Origin: Planctomycetaceae bacterium
GTDB lineage: Bacteria > Planctomycetota > Planctomycetia > Planctomycetales > Planctomycetaceae
Direction: 5' to 3'
Assembly: GCA_021732975.1 (NCBI GenBank)
Contig: JAKFWC010000024.1
Coordinates: forward strand, 124,001 to 188,000
DNA: 64,000 bases
Part shown: piece after piece, positions 37,291-45,706 of the stretch
Layout: each line of letters starts with the position of its first letter
Position numbering within the stretch: the first letter of the stretch is position 1
Translations under genes and position numbers: made by a program
Notes under the pieces: model-generated
Seen by the model: the letters and a program-made list of their open reading frames with translations, nothing else
What the model was told of the DNA's origin: nothing
Databases searched by the model: none

Positions 37291-40200
37291 GTGCGACTTG
37301 CTCTCCTTCTGGGACTCGCCAGTTCGTTCCTTGCGTCCACGATTGCGGCCGAAGAATCGCCGACCTTCGAACAGGACATCTGGCCAATTTTTCGCGCCCA
37401 TTGCTTCGATTGCCATGGCGCGACGGCGGAACTGAAGGGCGGACTCGATCTGCGGTTGGTGCGGTTTCAAACCAGGGGTGGCGAAAGTGGACCGGCGCTG
37501 GTTGCGGGCGATCCCGCGGGGAGTTACCTGCTCGACCGCATTGAAAGTGGCGAAATGCCGCCCGGCGAAGCGAAGGTGACGCTGAAGGAAAAGGAGATTC
37601 TGCGACGTTGGATCGCACAGGGAGCAAAAACCGCGCGACCGGAACCGACGGAACTCGCGCCGGGGTTGGGAATCACGCCCGAAGAACGCCGGTACTGGGC
37701 ATTTCAACCAATTCAACGCCCCGACACGCCAACGGTGAAAGCCGCAGATCGGGTCGTCACGCCGATTGATGCGTTGATCCTGCAGAAGCTCGAAGCCCAC
37801 AATCTGACGATGGCACCCCAAGCCGATAAGACCACGCTGGTCCGCCGGGCCTATTTTGATTTGATCGGTCTACCGCCGACGTTTGAGCAGGTGCAGACCT
37901 TTGTCAACGATCCCTCTCCCGGCGCATGGGAACGGTTGATCGATGACCTGTTGCAATCGCCGCAGTATGGCGAGCGCTGGGGTCGGCACTGGCTCGATGT
38001 CGCGGGTTATGCCGATTCCGATGGCGTCTCCAACGACGATCCGATCCGGCCGTATGCGTACAAGTACCGCGATTACGTCATCCGGTCCTTCAACGCGGAT
38101 AAACCGTTCGATCAGTTCCTCATCGAACAACTCGCGGGGGATGAGCTTGTCCCGTTGCCGCATGCGAACCTGACGCCGGAGCAAATCGAAAAGCTCATCG
38201 CGACCGGCTTCCTGCGGATGGCGGCCGATGGGACATCCAGCGGCGGGACCGATGCCGCGGTCGCGAGCAATCAGGCCATCGCCGATACGATCAAAATCGT
38301 GACGACCTCGCTGTATGGTCTTTCGGTCGGCTGTGCTCAATGTCACGATCATCGATACGATCCAATCCCGCAGGCCGACTACTACGGACTGCGGTCGATT
38401 CTCGAACCGGCCCTCAATTCCAATCAATGGCGGAATCCCGGGCAGCGGGTGGTGTCGCTCTTCACCGATGCGGACCGTGCGAAGTCCGCAGAGATCGAGA
38501 ACGAAGCCAAACCGGTGATCGCCGAGCGCGATGAAAAACAGCAGAAATACATCGACGCGGCCTTCACGAAGGAGCTCGAAAAGCATCCCGAAGAACTGCG
38601 CGACCCGTTGCGAAAGGCGTTCTACACCCCCGCGGACAAGCGGACGCCGGAGCAGCAGACTCTGCTCAAAGAGCGGCCAAGTGCGAACATCAATCCGGGT
38701 GTGCTCTATCAGTACGATCCCGCCGCCGCGGAAGAACTGAAGAAACTCGGCGAGAAGATCGCCGAGATTCGGGGCAAGAAACCGGTGGAGGATTTCATCA
38801 GCCCGCTCACCGAAGTCAGCGGTACGGCCCCGGTCGCGAAGTTATTTCATCGGGGCGACTATCGCCAACCGCAAGCGGAGATCGCTCCCGCCGATTTGCA
38901 GATCGCGACATCCTCGGAAACCCGCAAGACGTTCCCGGCCGATGACGCAGAACTGCCGACATCCGGTCGCCGGTTGGCCTGGGCGAAGTGGTTGACATCG
39001 GGACAACACCCGTTGCTCGGCCGCGTGCTAGCCAATCGAATCTGGATGCATCACTTTGGTCGCGGCATCGTTTCGACCCCGGGTGAATTCGGCAAACTCG
39101 GCGAACTACCGTCGCATCCGGAATTGCTCGATTGGCTGGCTTCGGAATTTGCATCCAACGGCTGGAGTCTGAAGAAACTCCATAAGACGATCATGCTGTC
39201 GAGCGTCTATCAGCAGTCATCGCGCCGCACGCCGGAGCAGGATGCCGTCGACAGCGATAACCGGTTGTACGGCCGCATGTCGGTTCGTCGGTTGGAAGCC
39301 GAAGCCATTCGTGATCGACTGTTAACCGTGAGCGGCGTGTTGGATCGCACCCCGTTCGGACCGCCCGTTGCCATCGCGCCGGATGACGCCGGGCAGATTG
39401 TGGTGACGAACGATGTCCCGCGGCGAAGTGTCTATCTGCAAGTACGTCGCACGCAACCGGTGGCGATGCTCACCGCGTTCGATGCCCCCGTGATGGACGT
39501 GAACTGCGAACGCCGGCCGAGTTCCACAGTCGCCGGGCAATCGCTGATGTTGATGAATAGTCTGCAGGTGTTAAAGTCCGCGCGACAACTCGCCGATCGC
39601 GTTCGCAAGGACGCCGATACGGGCATCCCGATCCCGGCAGAGATCACGCAGCGGTTGCAAATCGCTCAGTCGCCGTGGTCGTATGGCGCGGGGGCATTCA
39701 ATGCAGAATCCAGCCGCGTGGAAAAATTCACGCCGCTCGCGCACTGGACGGGTTCGCAATGGCAGGGGGGCGCAAACCTGCCGGACCCCACCATTGGCTA
39801 CACACTGTTGCATGCATCGGGTGGTCACACGGGCGATAATCCCGATCATGCGACGGTACGGCGATTCACAGCCCCCGTATCCGGCACGATTTCGATTCGT
39901 GGAACATTGCATCACCCGTCCGAAAACGGTGACGGCGTCCGCGGGCGAATTGTCTCCAGCCGCGAGGGGATGCTGGCCTCGTGGACGGCGAAAACGATCT
40001 CCGTCGACACGGCTGTGGTTGGGACCATGATCGAAGCTGGCGACACCATCGACTTCATCGTCGACTGCAACGAGAACGTGACCTCGGATTCGTTCAACTG
40101 GACCGCATTGATTGAGTTGAAAGATGCGACGGGGAAGGTGCTGCGAAGTTGGGACACCGCCGCCGGTTTCCGTGGACCGACGACCTCGGGACTGCCGCAG

Positions 40201-40416
40201 CAAATCGTCGCCGCTTGGCGCTGTGCCTACGGACGCGACATCACGCCCGCGGAATTGAACCGGGCCGCAACCTTCGCCGCGGATCAACTGGCCGTGTTGC
40301 AGACACTCCCCGCGGATGCCAAGAAAACCAATCCCCCCGCGGATGATGAACTGTTGATGCTGACGAACCTCTGCCAGCAATTGTTGGGATCGAACGAATT
40401 TTTGTACGTGGATTGA
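37291..40416 (+). CDS. PSCyt1-DUF1549-DUF1553 protein with beta-sandwich inserted in DUF1553
   Basis: A 1041-residue exported paralogue of the 18172 gene. Signal peptide MRLALLLGLASSFLASTIAA; cytochrome motif CFDCHGA (Cys38, Cys41); DUF1549 with RRAYFDLIGLPPT, YGERWGRHWLDVAGYADSDG and CAQCHDHRYD; DUF1553 with HPLLGRVLANRIWMHHFGRGI and SHPELLDWLASEF. A beta-rich module (about 815-945, with YTLLHASGGHTG, FTAPVSGTISIRGTL, DFIVDCNEN) interrupts the end of DUF1553 and looks like a ligand-binding sandwich. Start GTG 37291 follows GAGGAAG by 8 bases, better than the TTG in the track. Confidence 0.92.
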   Translation: MRLALLLGLASSFLASTIAAEESPTFEQDIWPIFRAHCFDCHGATAELKGGLDLRLVRFQTRGGESGPALVAGDPAGSYLLDRIESGEMPPGEAKVTLKEKEILRRWIAQGAKTARPEPTELAPGLGITPEERRYWAFQPIQRPDTPTVKAADRVVTPIDALILQKLEAHNLTMAPQADKTTLVRRAYFDLIGLPPTFEQVQTFVNDPSPGAWERLIDDLLQSPQYGERWGRHWLDVAGYADSDGVSNDDPIRPYAYKYRDYVIRSFNADKPFDQFLIEQLAGDELVPLPHANLTPEQIEKLIATGFLRMAADGTSSGGTDAAVASNQAIADTIKIVTTSLYGLSVGCAQCHDHRYDPIPQADYYGLRSILEPALNSNQWRNPGQRVVSLFTDADRAKSAEIENEAKPVIAERDEKQQKYIDAAFTKELEKHPEELRDPLRKAFYTPADKRTPEQQTLLKERPSANINPGVLYQYDPAAAEELKKLGEKIAEIRGKKPVEDFISPLTEVSGTAPVAKLFHRGDYRQPQAEIAPADLQIATSSETRKTFPADDAELPTSGRRLAWAKWLTSGQHPLLGRVLANRIWMHHFGRGIVSTPGEFGKLGELPSHPELLDWLASEFASNGWSLKKLHKTIMLSSVYQQSSRRTPEQDAVDSDNRLYGRMSVRRLEAEAIRDRLLTVSGVLDRTPFGPPVAIAPDDAGQIVVTNDVPRRSVYLQVRRTQPVAMLTAFDAPVMDVNCERRPSSTVAGQSLMLMNSLQVLKSARQLADRVRKDADTGIPIPAEITQRLQIAQSPWSYGAGAFNAESSRVEKFTPLAHWTGSQWQGGANLPDPTIGYTLLHASGGHTGDNPDHATVRRFTAPVSGTISIRGTLHHPSENGDGVRGRIVSSREGMLASWTAKTISVDTAVVGTMIEAGDTIDFIVDCNENVTSDSFNWTALIELKDATGKVLRSWDTAAGFRGPTTSGLPQQIVAAWRCAYGRDITPAELNRAATFAADQLAVLQTLPADAKKTNPPADDELLMLTNLCQQLLGSNEFLYVD

Positions 40417-40420
40417 ACGA

Positions 40421-40499
40421 CAACGAGCCCGAAGCGCCAGCGCCGGGTTCTTTACATTGAATGATCAATACACCCGTCGCTGGCGCTTCGGGCTTGTTG
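40421..40499. repeat. Composite palindrome, GAGCCCGAAGCGC family, copy 1
   Basis: Left CAACGAGCCCGAAGCGCCAG pairs with right CTGGCGCTTCGGGCTTGTTG. It fills the 96-base gap inside the PSCyt-DUF1501 pair, 4 bases after the first stop. Second copy at 50871. Confidence 0.9.
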
Positions 40500-40512
40500 A
40501 GAAAGACTCGAA

Positions 40513-41952
40513 ATGACGACATCCATCCGCACACGCCGTGAGTTCCTCGCCGATAACGCGATGGGCATCGGTTCCATCGCGCTCGCATGGATGCTCCAGC
40601 AGAAAAAGCTGCTCGCCAAACCCGCGGCGGTCACGCAGCGGCAAGCACAGTACGATCTGAAGCCGAAGACGCCGCACTTCGCGCCACGGGCGCAAGCGAT
40701 GATCTCGCTCTTCATGCACGGTGGTCCGGCCCACATGGACCTGACCGACCCCAAGCCCGAACTGACCAAGCATAGCGGGCAAGACTACACCGGCGAAGTG
40801 GTCTACAGCTTCGTCAACCGCGCCAGCAAGAAGTTGCTCGGCAGTCCGTGGAAGTTCTCCAAGCACGGCGAATGCGGGACCGAACTCTCGGAACTCCTGC
40901 CCCATACCGCGAATATCGTCGATGACATGTGCCTCATCCGTTCGATGCACACCGGGCACAACGGCCACGAAGTCTCCATCCGCTACTTCCACGGCGGCAT
41001 TCCCGCGGTGTTGGGACGGCCGACGATGGGCTCGTGGTTGGTTTACGGGCTCGGCTGTGAAACGCAGAATCTCCCGGCATACATGGTGCTCACCGATCCG
41101 GGCGGGCATCCTGTCGACGGTGTGACGAACTGGTCGAATGGCTTCATGCCACCGCTGTTTCAAGGAACCGTGCTGCGACCGACCGAGCCGCGGATTCTGA
41201 ATCTCAACCCGCCTCCGATGCTGAAAGGAACGCTGCAGCAGCAGAACCTCGCTCTGCTCGACGACCTGAACCGACAGCACAGTGAATTGCATCCCGGCGA
41301 AGCGGACCTCGAAGCCCGGATCGCCAGTTATGAACTCGCGGCCCGCATGCAAACCGCAGCGACGGAAGCCCTCGATCTCTCGCAGGAAACCGAAGCGACG
41401 CAGAAGCTCTACGGTCTCGATCAAGACGCGACACGCGAATACGGTACGCGGTGTCTCATCGCCCGGCGGCTAGTCGAACGCGGTGTGCGCTTCGTCCAGA
41501 TGTTCCTGGGTGGTCAACCGTGGGACACACACACCGGAATTCGCGGCGCGCTGCCGACCATCTGCAAGCGAACCGATCAGCCGGCCGCCGCCTTGGTCAA
41601 AGATTTGAAGCAGCGCGGCATGCTCGATTCCACGCTGGTCCACTGGGGCGGCGAGATCGGTCGCCTGCCGGTGACCGAAGGGACCGGTGACCAGGAAGGT
41701 CGCGATCACAACGGCCAGGGCTTTTCGACATGGCTTGCCGGCGGCGGCGTCAAAGGAGGCATGGTCTACGGCGAGACGGATGAAGTCGGTCATCGCGCGG
41801 TCACGAACGTCGTCACGCCCAACGATTACCAGGCAACCGTGCTCAACCTCTTCGGCCTCAATCACACGGAGTTGATGTACCGGCATAACGGTCAGGAACA
41901 GATCATCACCGCGAAGCGCGAATGCCACGTCGTGAGTGAAATCCTGCGATAA
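40513..41952 (+). CDS. DUF1501 protein (partner of the 37291 gene)
   Basis: A 479-residue DUF1501 protein. The leader TRREFLADNAMGIGSIALAWML is a twin-arginine-type signal without a clear cleavage site. Family blocks: QAMISLFMHGGPAHMDLTDPKP, GHNGHEVSIRYFHGG, LVHWGGEIGRLPV, GRDHNGQGFSTWLAGGGVKGG and the C-terminal YQATVLNLFGLNHTELMYRHNG. It is linked to the preceding PSCyt gene as in other planctomycetes, with a repeat in between. The activity is unproven; the fold is alkaline-phosphatase/sulfatase-like. Confidence 0.93.
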   Translation: MTTSIRTRREFLADNAMGIGSIALAWMLQQKKLLAKPAAVTQRQAQYDLKPKTPHFAPRAQAMISLFMHGGPAHMDLTDPKPELTKHSGQDYTGEVVYSFVNRASKKLLGSPWKFSKHGECGTELSELLPHTANIVDDMCLIRSMHTGHNGHEVSIRYFHGGIPAVLGRPTMGSWLVYGLGCETQNLPAYMVLTDPGGHPVDGVTNWSNGFMPPLFQGTVLRPTEPRILNLNPPPMLKGTLQQQNLALLDDLNRQHSELHPGEADLEARIASYELAARMQTAATEALDLSQETEATQKLYGLDQDATREYGTRCLIARRLVERGVRFVQMFLGGQPWDTHTGIRGALPTICKRTDQPAAALVKDLKQRGMLDSTLVHWGGEIGRLPVTEGTGDQEGRDHNGQGFSTWLAGGGVKGGMVYGETDEVGHRAVTNVVTPNDYQATVLNLFGLNHTELMYRHNGQEQIITAKRECHVVSEILR

Positions 41953-41957
41953 TAGCT

Positions 41958-41991
41958 GTGAGCGGCAAGGCGCTAGCGCCTTGCCGCTCAC
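41958..41991. repeat. Perfect 34-base palindrome
   Basis: GTGAGCGGCAAGGCGCT followed by its exact inverted copy, with no loop, 5 bases after the DUF1501 stop. It may be the collapsed form of a composite element or a binding site for a dimeric protein. It is distinct from the terminator that follows. Confidence 0.9.
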
Positions 41992-42016
41992 GGAGAATGT
42001 GCAGTCCATCAATGAA

Positions 42017-42053
42017 AGCAGCCCAGGGAAAGTATTCCCCGGGCTGCTGTTTT
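42017..42053. terminator. Bidirectional intrinsic terminator between convergent genes
   Basis: AGCAGCCC-a-GGGAA / TTCCC-c-GGGCTGCT, a 14-base stem with one mismatch and loop AGTA, followed by GTTTTC on the plus strand and by TTTCATT on the minus strand. It serves the DUF1501 gene and the convergent YHS protein gene. Confidence 0.82.
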
Positions 42054-42076
42054 CAATCCGAACTTACCGTGAATCG

Positions 42077-43885
42077 TTATTCGATCCCGGCAGGAGCGGA
42101 GAATTTAGCGGGGTCGGCGGTGAAGACGGCGTGGGTCTCTTCGCTGGAGAAGAGATACAACTGGCCCTTGAACCACGCGGCGAAATCGAGCGTTCCTTCC
42201 GACACGTCTTTATCACGAATCAGCACCACCACGTCGGCCCCGTAAGCTGCCGGGGCATATCCAGCCGGTGCCTGGTCGAACTTGGCTTTGGCTTCGGCGG
42301 ACGCGAAGTGGAACTTCTGACCGCGGAACTGCGAATGGAACTCGGGCTTGGCGTCTTTCAGTTCCCGTTCGTCACGGAGGGTGACCGGGCAGAAACCCTT
42401 TAACCCCTTCATGCCGCCGCGGTCTTTGATCTTCTGCATCTTGGCGGCGTATTCGGCCGAATCAGCGGTTGCGGGTGTCGTGGGCTTGGCATCAATCGGA
42501 GCACCGGGCAGCGCGAGAATCGGTTCATTGGTGGGCTTGGCAACATCGGCCGGGAAGAATTCGTCGTCTTCCGTCGCGGTCGATGTGGTGGGAGCCGCCG
42601 GCACCGCTTTCGCGGTTTCTTCCGGTTCGATGGCTGCCGTAGTTGGTGCGGCAACGACCAACGTGTTCGTCTCGGGTGCCGTCAAGGGCAACGGTTCGGC
42701 GACCGCATCGGCAAGCGGGGCCGCTTCGATGGATACCGGCTTCGCAACGATGGGATCATCTTCGAGCGCCACTCCGGAGAACGGTGACTCCGTCGCTTCA
42801 CTGTCGGCTTTGGCTTCGCCTTCTTCGGGGAACGGTTCCGGGAATTCGCCTTCCGGCATCGGCGACCCAGCAGCCGCGATCGGCATTTCCGGATCGGCAT
42901 CCATCACAACCGGTTCTTCAAACGGCGAGGCTTCTGGACTGTCTGCATCGACAATCACAGGCTCTTCAAACACGGGTTCAGGCTCAGTGGAAGTCCGAGG
43001 CGTAAACGATCCGCCAGTGGACGGACCGGTGATGACGGGGCCCGTTGTTGGCGGCGGCACAATCACCCGGGCAGCCACCGGTTCGGGGACCGCGGCAGCT
43101 GGAGTCGATTCGAGTTGCAATTTCTCGGCAACATTCACTGGAGTTGCCGGGACCGCATTGGCAGCGGGCACTTGCACTGGAACTGTAGCCGCCACAATCG
43201 CCGGACGCGCGGGTTGCTCGGTCAGGCGTTTCGGCTGACTTCCGCTGTAGGGTGCATACCCTCGAGCCGGTGCTGGAGGAGGAGTTTGTTGAGCCACCGC
43301 CGCGGGTTGAGGAACCGGCTGTGTTACCGCAACAGGCGGCGCCGCGGGTTGGCTCACGGGCTTTGAACCGGGTGTGATTCGCCGAAAGAAAGACACGAAC
43401 GGGTTGCGACTGGTCGGTCGTGCCGGGGCACTCGCCGCCGGGGCAACGCCACCACGCGGTGGAACCGTCACATTGGTCCCGTAGGCGGGCTGGGGAGCGG
43501 GAACCGGTGTCATGGGTTGAGCGGCCGATCGCCCGTTGATCCGTTGCATTTGCGCCGGGGTTGGAACTTCCGGGGCTTCACGACCGCTCTCGTAATAGAG
43601 CCGCCGCAGTTCTTTCTGGACGGGCGTTTCGTTTTCGATGCCCGCCGTTAGAGCAATGGCCGGCGCCGTCGGTTGGACAGTTTCTTCCATCGGCGGCACG
43701 GTCGGGGCAGTGGTTCGGGCCGTCGACTTCGCGCTGGCTTGGCGGACCGCCGGCTTTACAGCCGGCTTTCCCGTCGCCGGAGAGATGCCGGACTGGGCAA
43801 TGGTGATTGACGGAGCAGTGAGCATTCCCATCGCAGCGGCGCTGAGAATCCACTTGGGCATTCGGTAAGGATGTGGCCAACGCAT
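42077..43885 (-). CDS. Exported Pro/Ala-rich protein with tandem YHS-like domains
   Basis: A 602-residue secreted protein. The signal region ends near SITIAQ. About 390 residues of Pro/Ala/Val/Thr/Glu-rich, low-complexity sequence follow, very probably disordered, with one short helical island (PVQKELRRLYYESGRE). The C-terminal 110 residues hold two YHS-like units: GLKGFCPVTLRDERELKDAKPEFHSQFRGQKFHFAS-EAKAKF (Cys and Tyr/His-type metal ligands) and ADVVVLIRDKDVSEGTLDFAAWFKGQLYLFSSEETHAVF. YHS domains bind metal and occur in copper or metal handling. The start at 43885 has AGGAGATCC 10 bases upstream. A periplasmic metal-binding role is inferred. Confidence 0.8.
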   Translation of the reverse strand: MRWPHPYRMPKWILSAAAMGMLTAPSITIAQSGISPATGKPAVKPAVRQASAKSTARTTAPTVPPMEETVQPTAPAIALTAGIENETPVQKELRRLYYESGREAPEVPTPAQMQRINGRSAAQPMTPVPAPQPAYGTNVTVPPRGGVAPAASAPARPTSRNPFVSFFRRITPGSKPVSQPAAPPVAVTQPVPQPAAVAQQTPPPAPARGYAPYSGSQPKRLTEQPARPAIVAATVPVQVPAANAVPATPVNVAEKLQLESTPAAAVPEPVAARVIVPPPTTGPVITGPSTGGSFTPRTSTEPEPVFEEPVIVDADSPEASPFEEPVVMDADPEMPIAAAGSPMPEGEFPEPFPEEGEAKADSEATESPFSGVALEDDPIVAKPVSIEAAPLADAVAEPLPLTAPETNTLVVAAPTTAAIEPEETAKAVPAAPTTSTATEDDEFFPADVAKPTNEPILALPGAPIDAKPTTPATADSAEYAAKMQKIKDRGGMKGLKGFCPVTLRDERELKDAKPEFHSQFRGQKFHFASAEAKAKFDQAPAGYAPAAYGADVVVLIRDKDVSEGTLDFAAWFKGQLYLFSSEETHAVFTADPAKFSAPAGIE

Positions 43886-44459
43886 TGTCCAGGATCTCCT
43901 GCTCCGCCTCGGCAAGTCGCCTCGGCCGTGTCCGATTCGACCAGAAACCCGGACTTAAACCGAATTTCTGAATGAAGTTACGTCTCACAAGCCCCATCGA
44001 AACTCGTGATCCCTGTCAGCGGGATGAAGTGTGAACTCGCACTCTTTCCCGCGCACAGGCTTGGTAAGCTTCATCGTCGTACCGATCGTGAGGTTTGTAC
44101 GGCGTGTGCGGATTTTGCGAATGAATCCGGCGTTACAGCGGCTACCGTCGACACGTTCGGAAAAATCAACAAACTCAACGCATACCACCCATTTCGACAT
44201 CACGCCGGATGCCCAAGAGGATTCTGCACATCTGCCATCGCTGCGGTCGCCAGACCGCGGGATCTTCGCCTTGTGAGGATCGAGAGGAAAATTCCCCGCT
44301 TTCTGGTGAGAGCAGCTACGCTTCTTTCTTAACCGCGTGCGGCATTTTCCCTGGGTCGCTTCTTTGTGACGGTCGGTAGATGCGCTACTCCCGTGTCCCC
44401 CGCCGCGGTATCTTCAAGAGAATAAACTCACCGTCCTCCTCCGACGAAAGTCGCTGACC
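43886..44459. other. 574-base region without a confident gene
   Basis: No dispersed palindrome is evident here. Two short ORFs compete. On the minus strand, 43985-44203 encodes 72 polar residues (starting MMSKWVVCVEFVDFSERVD, ending DHEFRWGL). On the plus strand, 44209-44379 encodes 56 residues starting MPKRILHICHRCGR with a C-x2-C and further Cys, too short for the track. Neither has a good ribosome binding site, and third-position GC looks lower than in neighbouring genes. I cannot decide between a small gene, a decayed gene and regulatory sequence. Confidence 0.4.
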
Positions 44460-45497
44460 ATGGCCAGCCCGATTTTTCCCGACGACAATTCCGCCCGCCC
44501 AGTGGCTCCCACGGTTGTCGTTCATACCCAGCCACACAACATCTGGCAGACATGGGCGCTGCGGCTGGCGATGATTGCACTCGGCATCTCCGTCCTGGCA
44601 AATATCGGAATGTTCGCCTCGTTCCAGGAATACTTCGCCAACGCCGAACCGCCGCACGAGTTGTATCACTCCGGCGACAAGCTGGCCCGCGACAAAATCG
44701 CCGTGCTCACGATGAACGGCACCATCATGCCCCCCTACACCGAACGGCTGATCGCCCAGATCAAAGCCGTCGAGAAAGCGGATGAAGTCAAAGGGGTGTT
44801 GCTCGTCGTTGATAGCCCGGGGGGACTGGTCGCCGACAGTCACGAAATTTATCACCGCTTGAAGAAGCTCAGCGACAAGAAGCCGGTCTATGTGCAGATG
44901 AAGCGGATTGCCGCGTCCGGCGGGTATTACATTGCGATGGGAGCCGGCACCAACGGTAAGATTTACGCCGAGCCCACCACCTGGACCGGCTCCATTGGCG
45001 TCATCATCCCGCGCTACGATTTCACCAAGCTCGCCGAAAAGTTCGGCGTCGATTCGGCACCGATCAAAACCGGCGAGTTCAAGGATGCCCTCAGCCCGTT
45101 CCGTCCCCTCTCCGATAATGAACGTAAGGTGTGGGACAACATCATCGGCCAGGCGTTTGAACAATTCCGCGAGGTCATTGATACAAACCGCGACGCGATG
45201 AACGCCGACCAAGTGATGGCCGTCGCGACTGGGGAAGTCTTCACGGCCAAAGACGCGAAGTCCAAGGGGCTCGTCGATGAGATTGGTTACGAAGAAGATT
45301 CGCTGGCTGCGCTGCAGACAAAACTCGGGTTGAGCACCGCCCGTGTCGTAACGTATTCCTATCCGACAACGCTAATCGACGTACTCCTCGGAGGGTCGGC
45401 CAAAGCCTCGGGTTCCGATCGCTGGAAAGCCGTAATGGAAGCCAGTGTTCCGAAAGCGTTGTACTTCTGTTCGTGGCTGCCACCACTGCCGGAGTGA
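44460..45497 (+). CDS. sppA: Signal peptide peptidase SppA, S49 family
   Basis: A 345-residue membrane-bound serine/lysine protease that degrades cleaved signal peptides. It has one N-terminal transmembrane segment (about 30-52, LRLAMIALGISVLANIGMF) and then the crotonase-like catalytic domain: LVVDSPGGLVADSHEIY, RIAASGGYYIAMGA (nucleophile Ser), TTWTGSIGVII and IKTGEFKDALSPFRPLSDNERKVWDN (region of the general-base Lys in short SppA). Length suits the single-domain form that assembles as an octamer. ATG 44460 has a weak upstream site. A GTTCCCAAGC-family element follows the stop. Confidence 0.94.
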   Translation: MASPIFPDDNSARPVAPTVVVHTQPHNIWQTWALRLAMIALGISVLANIGMFASFQEYFANAEPPHELYHSGDKLARDKIAVLTMNGTIMPPYTERLIAQIKAVEKADEVKGVLLVVDSPGGLVADSHEIYHRLKKLSDKKPVYVQMKRIAASGGYYIAMGAGTNGKIYAEPTTWTGSIGVIIPRYDFTKLAEKFGVDSAPIKTGEFKDALSPFRPLSDNERKVWDNIIGQAFEQFREVIDTNRDAMNADQVMAVATGEVFTAKDAKSKGLVDEIGYEEDSLAALQTKLGLSTARVVTYSYPTTLIDVLLGGSAKASGSDRWKAVMEASVPKALYFCSWLPPLPE

Positions 45498-45541
45498 AAG
45501 CGATGGAAGAGAGTAACCAACTCGAAACGAACTCGTACGAA

Positions 45542-45670
45542 CTCGTTCCCAGGCTCTGTGGGAACGGGCATCCGCGAGGCTCTGCCTCGCTGTAAGACAT
45601 CATTACGCTATAAACTGGAGAGGCGCGGAGCGTCTCGGACGGGCGTTCCTACGCGGAGCATGGGAACGAG
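45542..45670. repeat. Composite palindrome, GTTCCCAAGC/GAGGCTCTGCCTC family, copy 4
   Basis: Outer CTCGTTCCCAGGCTC and GAGCATGGGAACGAG, inner GAGGC-tct-GCCTC and GGCGCGGAGCGTC. It shares its central segment with the copy at 29337. It ends about 36 bases before the next gene. Confidence 0.9.
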
Positions 45671-45706
45671 GGAAACGAGGAACGTGTTGCGGTAACGGAC
45701 GCGGTT

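Noticed and set aside
42348-43238. Plus-strand 296-residue Gly/Ser/Ala-rich ORF
   Set aside because: It is antisense to the Pro/Ala-rich YHS protein and its low complexity follows from that; it has no start signal.
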